Source: Balaenoptera acutorostrata (Eukaryota > Chordata > Mammalia > Artiodactyla > Balaenopteridae). Taken from it: DNA of 64,000 bases. The stretch spans positions 28,268,116 through 28,332,115 of the forward strand of contig NC_080073.1 in NCBI RefSeq assembly GCF_949987535.1, in the 5' to 3' direction. Below the pieces are notes generated by a model that was given only the letters and a program-made list of their open reading frames with translations, did no database searches and was not told the DNA's origin. This document shows, one piece after another, positions 20,866 through 32,885 of this stretch; position 1 is the stretch's first letter, and each line of letters starts with the position of its first letter. The position numbers and the translations under genes were made by a program.

Positions 20866-23455
20866 TTTCAGTCTGAACTGATCCTGAGGACACAGAGATA
20901 AACAGCCGAGAACCCTACAAAGAAAGCTGTCCCTCAAGGTTTTCATTGCCTTATTAATCAACGTTCAAATTCTTTGATCACCATGTAAAGTAAATAGTTT
21001 TATTGGCCTAGAGCTCACACTTCCCAATCATTTTTGTAACGAATTTTTAGAACTTTGTTTTATTTCTTATCAAAAAAGGAAATGAAGTAAATTCCACAGG
21101 CTTTATTCATGGTGAACTTATGTTGGCTACTTTGCAGTTTTTTATACCCTTGGTTAGACTTTTTTTCTATTACTATATGGCAATAGTTGAAAAGACCAAG
21201 GAATTCTGATATACACAGGTTAGTGATCTTATAGAATAACAGGCATTACTGGTTAAACCATGTCATTTGATACATCTACAAACTCATAAAGCATATTAAA
21301 ATATCCTGCACTCCAACTTCAAAATTGTAGACTTCTATTGTGTTTTACAAGTCCAGGGAAATACCAAGTCACAACGAAAACAGAAACGCAAATCAAAGAA
21401 AACTGGTGTTCACATTTTATATTTCCTAGCCTGACTCGGCAATCAACCATTAAAGAGAACTGAAAACAGATAAAAGAATGAAATCCTACTGGCTCATATT
21501 TACTACCAAAATCACTGAATGAGGAAGGCTCTCCAAGGCAAAGGGATCTATCACTCAGGCTTGTCAGGTCTCCCAAAAGTAGCTTCTTTCCATGAGATGC
21601 CGCAAATTCCCCAATATTCATAAAAGGCTCCATCAATAAAACTGAAAATGTTAAGTGTTTCAGTGAGTTTTGGTGATAAATGCCAGAATATGAGCAACAA
21701 TTCTGATACTCTGACACTCTGGTGAAAATTGTCTCATACAGAAAGTCCCAAATTAACAACAGAGATCTCAGGAAGTACTTTTCTCTCACATAATAAGCCT
21801 TGGCAGCATTTCAAATTAAATACTCTATTGTGCAAGGAGCTAATTATGTTCAGATTAAACCCAAAGAATGACAGGAACATTTACTGTACTTTCAGTAATT
21901 ATGCCAGCCTTCTACATTCAAAATAAGGTCCTCCTAATTTTGAAAGGTGTCACTGCTAACCCAATAAATCCACAGAACACACAGCTTGCACAGTTTCAAT
22001 ATTTTGGATACAAAGAGGTTTTTGGTTTTTTTTTTTTACCAACTAGCATTCATTTTATGTTTTCTCCTTCTTAGTGCCATTATTTTCATTGTTTCCATCC
22101 CACTGCATCAGAAATTTCCATATGTAAACATGTTAGCATCCAGCGAGCATGTTTCTGACTTGCAAAGAAACAATTAATGCTTTTTCTACCAAGGCCTACC
22201 CACAACTACTAAACATTATTCTATTTAGTGTATTTTTATTAACCACTCAAATATGATAAATTTCTGCAAGTTGTTTGGTCAGCTGTTTCCTCCCCATTTC
22301 TGGTCAAATGATAAACTACAAAACAACCAAAATTAGGCACCTGTGAGGTTTCTCTGCGGTTTACATATTAACCCCCTACTGGAGATCTAAGCATTTGTAC
22401 CAAAGTTTAAAAACATAAAATTAACTTCTGAGGGCCAGGCCAGCATTCTCAAATACCTTTCCTCTGCTGCAGAACATTGATGTTGTCAATACTTAGAGCA
22501 TAAGTATACAAACACTAAGTCATGCTTCTGTGCTACTGGTGGGTCCACACTGGTCTAAAAATTAAATGAAAGCCAAAAATTGCAGAATTTAAATATGACT
22601 TTTCTTCTTTGCAGATTAAATGTAAAATATTCTTATATTTGGACCCAGACATTTGATGTCTAGGAAGTTATGCTTCACATACAAAAAAATTAAAAAGGAA
22701 TGCAAAAATTGCACAAAACAAAGACTCCATACTTCCTTTCTGATATAAAAATATAGGCCTGAATGAAAAGTTACATTTCTTAATATTAAAGAAAAACAGG
22801 AATACACAGAGAGGAGGAGACATTTATGAATGTAAGTGGGAGACAGTTGAAATTTCCATAAATAAGTAAACACTTTATAACAGATTTAAAAAATGTAATA
22901 TTTTATAGCAAATAAATGACAAGGTATAAATACAGGTACTGAGGAAAGCCATGAATTACTTTTAGGTGGGAGAAGAGGAAGGCAAGTTATAGAAAGGCTT
23001 TGACAGTGTGATTACATTCTGTTTAATACATATTACCTATATAGACATTTGTGAACTCAAAATCCTGAACTTGTACCTAACTTTAAACAGTGGAAGGTGG
23101 TACAGTAATAATGTAAGGGGGAGTGGAAAAAGGAATTAAGTAGGAGAACACTCGTTTCTACTTTTCATTATTTAACTTTTGACAGTAAGCCTGTTACTCC
23201 TATAATAATTTTTTTAAAAGCCAAGTACTAACTTCAAAATGTTTACTAATGCATCCCCTCTGTAAAAGAAATTAATTTGCCATTTAATATTTGGAACTGA
23301 CACTTTCATGGTTTTGTAATTCATAAAACTAATACATTTGTTGAACTATATACTTTTATGAAATGCTATTTCAATTGCTATCTGGATGAGCAAACAACAG
23401 AAACCATTTAACTTGTTTCACTATAGATAATAATTATTGCTTTTGAAAACAACCA
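20866..23455. other. AT-rich non-coding DNA, no recognised feature
   Basis: The longest open frame (minus strand, 21319-21789, 156 codons) has no domain I recognise and an ordinary AT-rich composition. It is treated as chance. T-rich run at 22029-22040. Confidence 0.45.
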
Positions 23456-23925
23456 ATTTCTATTGAACAAATTTTAGAATTACAGAAAAGTTACGAAAAT
23501 AGTATAATTTTCCTCACCCAGCTTCCCCAAATATCATCTTATATAACCACATCCCAATTATCAAAACCAGGAAATGAACATTGGCGAGAAACTATGAACT
23601 GAAAGACAGACCTTATTTGAATTGTTCCAGGTTTTCCTTAATGTCCTTTCCTAGTTCCAGAATCCCATATTGCATTTAGTTATTTCTCCTTAGTCTCCTC
23701 CTGTCTATAACAGCTTCTTAGTCTTTCCTGGTCTTTGACGGTTTTGACAAAAGAGTCCTGATCAGTTAATGTACAATGTCCTTCAATTTGGGGTGTCTGA
23801 TGGCATCCCAGGATTGGAGTGAGATTATGCCTTTTTGGCAAGAATACCACAGAAGTGATGATGTGTCCTTCCTAATTACTGTTTTTAATAGTAGAAGAAT
23901 CTTTCATTGACATTGGGCTATTGAA
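23456..23925 (-). repeat. Ancient L1M-type fragment, reverse orientation
   Basis: Segments such as aattacagaaaagttacgaaa, ttcaatttggggtgtctgat and tttggcaagaataccacagaagtgatg (read in pieces) are shared with a common reverse-oriented old L1 3' region in mammals. Family assignment is from memory. Confidence 0.6.
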
Positions 23926-25094
23926 TGCTCAAATTTGTAAGCAGTTTTTGTAATGCTTTTTTTTTTTTGGGAGAGAGAAACTGCTTTTAGTCCATCATGA
24001 TTAAGGCTTTAAAAAGTAGGAAGTGGATTTCAGTTATAAGGTTTCCCCACTGCCAGCTGTGTCCCTCACGTTAAGTTCTTATCAAGCGGGAGTCTGGCCC
24101 ATACTTCACCCTGATTCTAGGCACATGGTGGGAGTGGAAAAAAATCCAACTATCTCCGCAAGTTTTGTTCTCCAGTTTTCATCGCTAGAAAGGAATGATG
24201 GCACTTTCAAAAATAAGAATAGAAAGATCTCAGCAAAGGCTTGAAGCCAGTCTATAAAATGTGTGTGTGTGTCACTGAGGCACATATCCAAGCAGACAGC
24301 CCTCCATCTGATAGATGCCTGAATCGCCAGCTATCCAAGTCCCAAAATATAAATACAGAGCAAACATCTCTTTGGAGCCACTGGGTAACCATTTTGAAAC
24401 ACTTCCCATTTCCCCTTGTTTATAAAGATGGAAGTTTACTGATTAATCAAGTAGCCTGTGTAATTAAAATTAAGAACATTATGATTCTTTTAAAAGAGGA
24501 TCCTCTCTCTCTCAAAGCCTTTTGCCTCGCAGATGGCATTCAAGTACATCTGACGCCATCCCCAGGCAATCCCAGGGCCCTTCTGAAATAGCTCCCTGAA
24601 TGGTGTCAATAGGAACAACTTCTTCAAGCATCAGTTGCTGAAACAGGATGCAGAGAAAGATGGCTCCAGCCTCCATGAACACTCAATATTCTAAGCAGGT
24701 CTATGCTTTGACATATGATTTCTACACACTGAAAAGAGAGGAAGAAAATGAGGAGAGGGATCAAAAGCCAGAGTAAGAGATTTCGTGAGATCTTTATCCA
24801 CTTTGAATCTCCCTTCTTTAGATAAGGGCATGTGGCAGAGGAAAAAGAGGAAGGAGAATTTCTAAAGGCAACAATTTTCTATTCCTACTTAGCCGGTACA
24901 CCTGTTAAAAGTCCTAGGATAGTCAAGACTTAATAGGTTGACCTATTAAGACCTCTCCTGACCTGCTCTGTCTTTCAGTTCTACCTAAGGATAAGTCTTT
25001 GGTGCCAGATTTATTCCACGCTGAAACAACACTGATGTGATTTGGCCTTGGAACTTCAGTTATGGAACTACAACTCTCTCATCAGCCAAGGACA
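23926..25094. other. Non-coding DNA, no recognised feature
   Basis: A short T run lies at 23959-23972 and a (TG)n stretch near 24260-24271. The plus-strand open frame at 24241-24591 (116 codons) has no recognisable domain. Confidence 0.4.
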
Positions 25095-25312
25095 GGGTTT
25101 CTCAACCTTAGCACGACTGACAATTTGGGCCAGATTCTTTGCTGTAAGGGTTGACCTGGGCGTTTTAGGGTGTTTAGCAGCATCCCTAGCCTCTACCCAC
25201 TAGATGCCAGTAGCACTGTCCTCCGCCTCAAGTCATAACAATCAACATTATCTTCAGACGTTGCCAAATGTGTCCTAGGGGACATAACCACCCCTGGTCG
25301 AGAACCCACCAC
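25095..25312 (-). repeat. MER20 DNA transposon (hAT-Charlie), reverse orientation
   Basis: The order on the plus strand, agggtttctcaacc, gtgtttagcagcatccctag, cctctacccactagatgcca, gttgccaaatgtgtcc, gtcgagaaccc, is the reverse complement of MER20. Near full length. Confidence 0.9.
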
Positions 25313-25342
25313 TGTCCCAAACAAGTCCTACAAATCTAAAGT

Positions 25343-25343
<1 letters not shown>

Positions 25344-25381
<38 letters not shown>
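25344..25381. repeat. (GT)n microsatellite
   Basis: About 18 uninterrupted GT units. It is likely polymorphic. Confidence 0.97.
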
Positions 25382-25506
25382 AGTAAAAGGAGAAGGAAGG
25401 AAGAAGAGAAAAAAGTGTTGTGGGTATTTAAGTGCAAAGGAAGACATTCACCTCCCTGACCCCAAATATACCCCCATCCCAGAAGCACCTACAAATTTGA
25501 AATTAT

Positions 25507-25842
25507 CCTGGTGCCTTTATTTTTTTTATTTTTATTTTTATTTTTTTAAATTTATTTATTTATATATGGCTGTGTTGGGTCTTCGTTTCTGTGCGAGGGC
25601 TTTCTCCAGTTGCGGCAAGTGGGGGCCACTCTTCATCGCGGTGCGCGGGCCTCTCACCATCGCGGCCTCTCTTGTTGCGGAGCACAGGCTCCAGACACGC
25701 AGGCTCAGCGATTGTGGCTCACGGGCCTAGTTGCTCCGCGGCATGTGGGATCTTCCCAGACCAGGGCTCGAACCCGTGTCCCCTGCATTGGCAGGCAGAT
25801 TCTCAACCACTGCGCCACCAGGGAAGCCCCCTGGTGCCTTTA
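25507..25842 (-). mobile_element. CHR SINE, ~310 bp, reverse orientation, with TSDs
   Basis: The 13-bp direct repeat cctggtgccttta is at 25507-25519 and 25830-25842. Read on the minus strand, the head carries a perfect pol III A box (TGGCGCAGTGG, plus-strand 25807-25817) and B box (GGTTCGAGCCC, 25764-25774) of a tRNA-like promoter. The CHR-specific body with several CGCGG and TGCGGAGC words follows, then an A-rich tail (T-rich at 25520-25560). It is about 90% like the copy at 43.6 kb by eye. This subfamily is a strong marker of a cetacean genome. Confidence 0.96.
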
Positions 25843-26199
25843 AATATGCAACCCATCAGCAACACTGAAAACCTATTTGCATAAGCTAGATAAAATCCTG
25901 GAGAGAAACACATCAAACCCAGTCAGACTCCAGGAGGTGAGCTTCCCAAAGTTGGCCGACAGAATCCAGCACAGGCTGCTAGGCCAAGCCCACCTCTCAA
26001 GGCCTGGAATAGAGAGAACGGGGGCAGCCCTTGTTTACGACACTGGCCAGGGAGAGCCTGAGCTGTCAAGATGAGTGGGGGGTGGAGGAAAGGGCACTGG
26101 CTCAGGGTGCTGGGCTCTGCGTTCCTGTGGCTGGGACAGTCTGACTCAGAGCTTCTGTTGCTAGGGTCTGCAAGTGGTTTCAGAGGGCCTTTTCCCACA

Positions 26200-26445
26200 G
26201 CAAACTGTAATAATAAAAACAGCCAACATTTATTCTGTGTCAAACACTGTCTAGGATTTGAATCACCAGAAATAAATCCGTTCACTACCCACTACTCTAC
26301 GGGACAGTGTTTGACAGAGAGGCAAGGCAACGGGCAGAAGAAGGTTGAGGTTCTTGCCTCTTATGGCGCAGTCACTAGGGGTGGGAACCGGCGTGAACCC
26401 AGAAAAGCTGACTCAGCGCCCTGATCACTTAGCGGCTCATCTACA
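26200..26445 (-). repeat. MIR SINE, ancient, reverse orientation
   Basis: Plus-strand text gccaacatttattctgtgtc followed by aaacactgtctagg, cagagaggcaaggcaa and gggaaccggcgtgaacccag fits reverse-oriented MIR (aacatttattgagc..., cagagaggttaag..., gattcgaacccag). Confidence 0.65.
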
Positions 26446-26579
26446 CCGCCTTCGGAACTGTCACTCATTCTTCGTCACGATAGAGAGCTAATGGGCAAAA
26501 ATGTCTTCCTGGGAAGGAGAGAAATGGGATGGAAAAACTACCTACCTCCCCTCGCCGCCCGCAAAAAAATATACCCACA

Positions 26580-27075
26580 TTCACACAAAACACTTCATTG
26601 TACCACACATTACCAATTTATTTTCCTGAAGGAAATCATAAACATAAATGCCAAATGCAACCCATAACCCACCCTACAGTACCCTACAGTACTTTTCTTT
26701 TTTTCTACCAGCTATCTAAAATTAAGAAAGGTTTCTAATGCCTAGAAAAAATATAACTGATGGCCATATGTCTACCACCATTCACTTAACGGGATTTAAT
26801 GTTTCGGTATATTTGCTCTAGATCTGTGTTAACATTAAAGATATGAAATGTTATAGGTAAAGCTAAAAGTTTAGCCACGTTGATCTATGGGTCTTGTTTA
26901 TTCATTTTAGCAGCTGCCTGGTCCCCCAAGGTATGAATACGCCACATAAATTTACTGACTGCCTGGTGAAAGCTGTTCAGGTTGTAGCCGGTTTTCTGCA
27001 TGACAAACTGTGCCGCGATGAACATTCCACATGTCGCCCAGGCTACGTGGATCAAGAGGTTCTCTAAGCTACAAA
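26580..27075 (-). repeat. Probable ancient L1M fragment, reverse orientation
   Basis: The stretch gcagctgcctggtccccca, ggtatgaatacgccacataa, gttttctgcatgacaaact and gccgcgatgaacattccaca follows the well-known reverse L1M segment (agctgcatggtattccat..., gctgcaatgaacat). It is diverged; the outer limits are uncertain. Confidence 0.5.
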
Positions 27076-27514
27076 CAGAATTATCTGCTCATGAAGCAGA
27101 GAAATCTTCAACTTTAGTGAACAGCTTCCCCACATGGTTGACTCCATTTGCTCCAACCCAATGACTCTTCTGGAATGGGAAGAAAAAAAAGTCACATCTG
27201 GGAACTCAGTTGGTTCCCTTTCTAACTCTTCCTCATTCCAGTGATGGATGGGTCTGATTCAAAACCAACTCCTCAGATTTTCTAAAGATGGATCTCAAAT
27301 GAGAACTATAATTTCAAGGAAAGGCTCTTCCTCTTTTCAAATGTAGTTGTTTTGCCAGCCTGGGTATTCCACTTGCGCCACGACTTCTGGATTCTCCTGG
27401 GAACACACAAACTAGACACGCAGAAGTCTCACACACACCCTGGCCCAGCTCACCGAGAAGAGATTATTATGACCCTTTATATACATATAATGATACACCT
27501 CACAGATGATCATG

Positions 27515-27745
27515 GCGAATGCTGAGTGAGCACTTACGAAGGGCCAGGCAAGGCAAGCACTGCCGGCATCGTCAAACCAGCCTCAGAACTAAGTGTGATT
27601 CCATTTTACAGATGGGGAAATCGGGGCTCAGAGGGAATAAGTAATTTGTCCAAGATCATAAAGCTAGCGAGATGCAGGGCCAAACTCTACAAAAGCAATT
27701 CATTGTTAACTCCAGAACCAACAATCTTACTGTGTTTCAAACACC
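27515..27745 (-). repeat. MIR SINE, ancient, reverse orientation
   Basis: Shows gagcacttacgaagggccag, ccattttacagatggggaaa, cagagggaataagtaatttg and tccaagatcataaagctagc in the order expected for reverse MIR. Confidence 0.85.
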
Positions 27746-28424
27746 CGCTGCACTACAGAGACTGTCCTTAATACAAGTGCGTGTTATTTCCACAGGAAAT
27801 ATATTTATTTGGCCCAATCCACTCCATAGCAAGACATTTTGAGAAGTGCTTCTCTTACTGAGGTTTCAACAGTAAATGGAGTATATGGGAAAAGCTCTGT
27901 GATCCTAGAATCAGCTGCCTGCATGTTGGTTGCATAGAGCGAGGGGGTATTTTCAGCTGTCGAGAGCTTTGAGCTTGGCTTCTGAAATGCTAGGCAAAAA
28001 CACTCAGGTTTAAAATATTTCCACAACCCGCTGCCCTGACGACCAACGGCTCCTTCCCCGGAATTGACTGGTTAGCAGGACACAAGATGAATTCTAAAAC
28101 TTAAGGCTAGAGAGAAACAGGTCTCTCTCCTTTTCCCCTGTGCAAACTTGTCACTTTTAAGGTATTCAAGCTGGAACCCAACAGGTCCGAACAGGACAAT
28201 TCAGTTCTGGCAGGAGAGACAAAACAAGTATTTTTAAACACAAACTTTCTTCTTTTCATGAAGTTACTACAGATTCTGTCAAACGATCCACCCCATGATC
28301 CAACTGGGCCCACAGATGGTACTTTCTCTACTAGAGTCAAATACCCAGTGGAGAGTCAGCATTTTTATGCTTTTTAATAATAAAAGGGAGGGTGAATAAA
28401 CTGGAGTGCTGGATGGGACCTTCA

Positions 28425-28830
28425 AGACACTCTACTTACTGCCCCTCCGTTTTAGAAACAAGGAAACTGAGGCACAGAGAGACTGACAATCTGAAAGAAA
28501 AAAAAAAAATCCCCTGCTTTTCCTAAAACTTCTGATTTGAATCACCTCTAACTCTATTCCACCGCTGATTTTCTAAACAGCAATTTTTAAACAAAATTTC
28601 CTAGTCGTATTCATTAAGTGAACTTTTGGTAAATGACCTAATTTATTTCACAAGAGGAAGCCTCACACAACCCAGTTGTTATTATTTTTATGACTGCCTC
28701 TATTTTAACCAACATCTCAGAAGAACTTTACAGTTTATACAGCACTGTCACAGATTTTATATAACCATCTGACGCTCAAACCTGGGAGGTAAGAATCATG
28801 TTTCCCACTTTACAATGGAAAACTCAGCAT
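28425..28830 (-). repeat. Two short MIR-like fragments
   Basis: Fragment one (about 28435-28490) has ccgttttagaaacaaggaaa and ctgaggcacagagagactga. Fragment two (about 28720-28830) has gaactttacagtttatacag, cctgggaggtaagaatcatg and cccactttacaatgg. Both are weak matches to the reverse MIR core. An A run lies at 28499-28509. Confidence 0.5.
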
Positions 28831-29289
28831 CAGCGAAGTGTATTGTGTATTAAAACTATTTATATACATATTCCCCAAAAAAGGCAAGAAAACAATGATA
28901 TTTATACAATAGCATATATATACACTTTTCCCCTAAAACAATGTAAATGATAACGCTGAGCATTTTGTACTTCACATGTATTCTTGTTTCGATGATTTTA
29001 AATCATAACATTATATTTTAATTAACTAAGACAATACGCGTGGTCATTGTTTACTCCCTCATTTAAAAGAATACTTGAAATGCTTCCAGAATTACATATT
29101 TAAGTGTTTTTATCTTGAAATTCCTAATACGCACAGACCTGGAATAAAACTCTCTCTCTCACGATGGCTCTTAAACACCCCTCAAATACACACCCTCTGA
29201 TCTCCTCTAATAGAAACAATACTAATTTATATATCAAAGAGAAATAAAAAATATATATGTTCACCAAAATAACACACTTAAGTTCACAG

Positions 29290-29710
29290 CAGATTTATTT
29301 CCTGTAGGCTCAAACAGGAATGCCCATCAACAAAGAGCACAGATAAGTAAATTGTGGTACAAACATGCAACAAAACAAGACACAGCAAAAAGAGAGAACA
29401 AACTATGTAAGTATAAGTAACGACATAGACAAATCTCACAGAAATGCTGAGAGAAAAATCCAGGCACAGAAAGTACATATCGTATTATTCCATTTGTAGG
29501 AGATCAAGAACAGACAGAACTCATCAATGGTCACAGAAATTAGAAGGGTGGTTCCCTCTGGGAGAGGGACGTTTACAGATAAGGAAAGCCTGCAAGGGAA
29601 TCTTTATGAGGGGCCGGGAACGTTCTCTGCATCCATCTGGGTGGTTGTTGCTTGCACATCAGCACACGCATCATTAAGCTGAACAGGGAAAGTGAGTTCA
29701 CTTTATACAC
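29290..29710 (+). repeat. Ancient L1M 3' end
   Basis: The text includes aggaatgcccatcaacaaag, gtaaattgtggtacaaacat, a cattccatttgtaggag-like stretch and gaagggtggttccctctggg, matching the ORF2 end and 3'UTR of old L1 elements. No open frame remains. Confidence 0.6.
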
Positions 29711-30069
29711 ACGTTACCCTTTCATAAAAACAGAAACCACACGAATTTGCATAAGCACCCAGTAAGTGGCATATTATTATTGCTTTATCAACTGCTCCCT
29801 GCAATAAGGGATAGGGTGACAAGTCTGTGCTCAGTGAAGGGACACACTCTGAAAAGCTAGAAAGATCTCTGTAAAAATAGTTAAAAACATCGCTTTGACG
29901 AACACATTCCTTGATGTATACAAAGGCTAATAAATAGGCACATCCGTGTTTTTTATTCGATAACATAAATAAGTGATATTTATCCACTAATTAGCGTTTC
30001 AATAATTAGAAGTCAAAGGAAAAGGCAGAAAGTTTTATTTGATAGTTGTCCATGTATTAGAAACCTATT

Positions 30070-30350
30070 TTAGTTTTTCTATGTAATATCATTATTTATT
30101 CAACTAACACTTTCCTATCCCATGTTATTTGATTCTTACAATAACCCTAAAAAAACAAACAAACAAAAAAAACTATTAACTGCATTTTCCTAGGAGAAAA
30201 GAGAAAGGCTCAAATAAGTTAAGTCCAATAGGTCTCTTGTGAAGTGCAGAGAGGATCAACACAGACACTTCAAAATTGAACAGCAGGGGTTCACATCATA
30301 GCCCTGGCACGTATTAGCTTCATATTCTTAGATAAGTGATTTCATCTCCC
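30070..30350. repeat. MIR-like fragments
   Basis: cctatcccatgttatttgat followed by tcttacaataaccct and gaaaggctcaaataagttaa resembles reverse MIR. The next piece, cagcaggggttcacatcata followed by gccctggcacgtattagctt, resembles forward MIR. An AAAC repeat lies near 30150-30170. Confidence 0.5.
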
Positions 30351-30355
30351 CAAGT

Positions 30356-30545
30356 AAACTATGGTCCACAAGCCAAACACAGTCCAGCCACACTTTTGTA
30401 AATTAAATTTTACTGAAACAGAGCGACATTCATTCATTTACATAACATCTCATGGCGACTTCTGTGCTACAGCAGCAGAGTTGAATAGCTGCAACCAAAA
30501 CCAGGGGCCACAAAAGCCTGAATCAGTTACCATCCAGCCCCTTTC
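30356..30545 (+). repeat. Ancient hAT-like non-autonomous DNA transposon
   Basis: The order atggtccacaagccaaacac, cttttgtaaattaaatttta, ctgaaacagagcgacattca, tgtgctacagcagcagagtt, gaatagctgcaacc and gccacaaaagcctga matches a common ~200-bp mammalian DNA element, one of the Charlie-related MER families. I do not commit to the exact name. Confidence 0.65.
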
Positions 30546-32519
30546 CAGGGAAGGTCCACGCATCCCTGCACAGAGCCTCCTAGAGCCTATCTCATCTCAA
30601 CACTTACTGAGAAAGGTGTTTACGCAGAAGGCCTGTGCCTGATGGAAGTTCAATCACTGGTGATGACAAGTAGGAGGGACAGAGGACGAGGAGGGTGGGT
30701 GGGAGTGCCAGTGGCACCAGGTGGAGGGGAGGACAGGACAGTCACGAGGAGCACTGAAGCAACCAAGCCAAGGACGCGTCAGTCAAGGGGGACCAAGCAC
30801 ACCGCAGACAACTTTGGGTCACTCGCAGGCAAACACATTAAAGACTATGTTGGCAGAATCTGAAAAGCGTGCAGTCACCCGAATGAGAAGCAAATATTCC
30901 CTTAGGGTTTCAACATTTTTTTAGTCCTGCAGCCCAAATACAGACATGTAATTGTATTTCTCACAAAGATCTGCCCACAGGCTGACCGCCACATGTTCTT
31001 TTTGTTCTGTGCTTCTCGAGAAAGAGGACCACGCCCAGGGATTTGTAGAAGGACACCCCTAAGTCAAAATAGAAAATGAATTCTGAAATATTATACATGG
31101 AGATGCTTCGAAAAAGTGGGAAACCTCCTTGCAGAGAGATCTGGGTCTACGCATCCTCTGAACTCAGTCCCTCAGAGACAGCGTCACCGTTTGAGGTGCA
31201 AGTGACAGCAAATCTATGGTGAACGGACCAATAACAGGTACATCAGAGCAAAAATAAAAGCAGCGGCAGGAAAGGCCATAGTGATTAGCAAGTGAAATTC
31301 TATCCTCCTCAAAGTATGCAAAGCAGGGAGGCCACAGAAAAGAATAGGCTTGTTTTACCAAAAAAGTTCTTAGAGGAGACTGACCTCAAAGCCAGAGATC
31401 TCCTAATCCTGCTAAAATCTAAAAAAAAAATTCTGAGCAAGTCATCAAGGTCTCATCATTATAAGACCTTGTTATAAATGTGCCTGCTGAATTAAATATG
31501 AGGCTCTTTCAGGTACAAAGACCAATGCCCAAAGGAATTCCAAATAATATGAGATGTAGAGAGCCTGGCCCTAGAAACTTCGAAAACTGCAAGCAACAGT
31601 ATTTGACCTTGACCCTGACTTGTTTGCCTTACTTGTGCTAACTCAAACAAAAAAAATCCATCGCTTTGCAAACAATTTTGTTACAAATTAGCCTCTGGGC
31701 AATTCTATACACTAAATGTGTTCACTTTGCCCATCAAAATCAAACTCACATGGGAAAAATTTAACCGAAAGAGGAGAGACTCCAGAAGGGGGGAGAGGAA
31801 CAAGGTAAGGGAGAGGGAGGCAAGAGGGGGCACTGAAATCCAAGGTCCCGGGTGGGAGAACACAGCCCATCAAAGGACAGCAGGGAGGCCAGGGTGCTGG
31901 GGCCAACTGAGAGGAATGTGAAGTCAGTAAGGCCGACAGGGGCAAGGCTCCAGAAGGCCTTTCTTCTAGAACTTAGCGATTGTGGAATCAATTCTGAGAG
32001 AGGAAAGGAAGCACGAGAGGGCTGTGGGCAAAGAAGTGACATAAAGGTACCTGACATTCTCTGATCTTGGGGCTCTTCCACCATTGGATAAGACAGAACA
32101 TGATCCATTACACAGAGTTTTTATGAGGATGATATAACTAACATTCTAAATGGCCAGTCCAGAGCCTGGCACAAAACCGGGTCTCAAGACATGTCCCTTC
32201 TCTTCTCCTTTGTAAAGGGAGAATTTGGAGGGCAGAAGGAGGAGGCTTAAGTAAAACAGGAGACCTTAAGCGTAGGGGTGTACCTAGCCAATCCTACTTG
32301 TTAAACCATGTCCACGGGACAGCCACAGAAGAAGGGAACCACACCAGCAACTCATGCTCTACGCTGCCAGGAGAAAGGTGCTCACCCCAGCAAGGCCCCA
32401 AGGGCTCAGACTCCCAGTGGAAAAAAGACCATTGCGCTCAAACTTTATAACCAACTTCCAGGCCACAGGCGCAGGCGGGAACTCACCAATGGGCCTCACA
32501 CAGTCCTGGGCTTTCCCTC
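30546..32519. other. Non-coding DNA, locally GA- and GC-rich
   Basis: Purine-rich blocks at 30660-30760 and 31770-31850 produce several overlapping 65-115 codon open frames on both strands. None has a domain, and overlapping frames on opposite strands point to composition, not coding. A weak MIR-like scrap (ttttatgaggatgatataac, agagcctggcacaaaaccgg) lies near 32115-32185. Confidence 0.4.
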
Positions 32520-32885
32520 ACCTTCAAAGGGTCAGATGCATGTACTTTTCCTACACAATTCAATTTTGAGTTCCTTAAGAGAAGGGCTATGTCCCTTGTC
32601 TTGGGAACTCCATCACCAACTTGACACAGGATGAATGCTCAAGGAATCCCTGAGGAAGGGAGGGAGAGAGAGCTGCACAGAGAGATGAAGAAGAGGTATA
32701 GGGTAAAGGCTTGGATTGTTAAGGAGTTAGACCTGCCCAAGGCCCCACTTCTGTCACTTCCCAAAGTGATTCCTTATTTTTAACATGAAGATAGGAGTCA
32801 TGAAAAGATCAAATGAATAATGGATGGGAAGAGCTTAGTGTACGGTTCATAAAGAGCAATGAACAGTGAAAGCTATTATTATTAT
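32520..32885 (+). repeat. L2 3' tail followed by MIR fragment
   Basis: About 32545-32650 reads gagttccttaagagaagggc, tatgtcccttgtcttggg and gatgaatgctcaaggaatcc, an L2 3' end. About 32730-32880 reads tgcccaaggccccacttctg, cccaaagtgattccttattt and gaacagtgaaagctattatt, a forward MIR. Confidence 0.55.

Noticed and set aside
21319..21789. 156-codon minus-strand frame
   Set aside because: AT-rich, no recognisable domain, no flanking splice or promoter evidence; within chance for 64 kb.
25764..25817. tRNA gene-like A and B boxes
   Set aside because: They belong to a SINE head; the sequence does not fold into a tRNA and continues into the SINE body and tail.
25347..25884. Frames of 77-127 codons
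   Set aside because: They start in the (GT)n run or read through the CHR SINE; no host gene.
31718..32108. Overlapping frames of 67-115 codons on both strands
   Set aside because: They come from a GA-rich block. Frames on opposite strands overlap and none has a domain.
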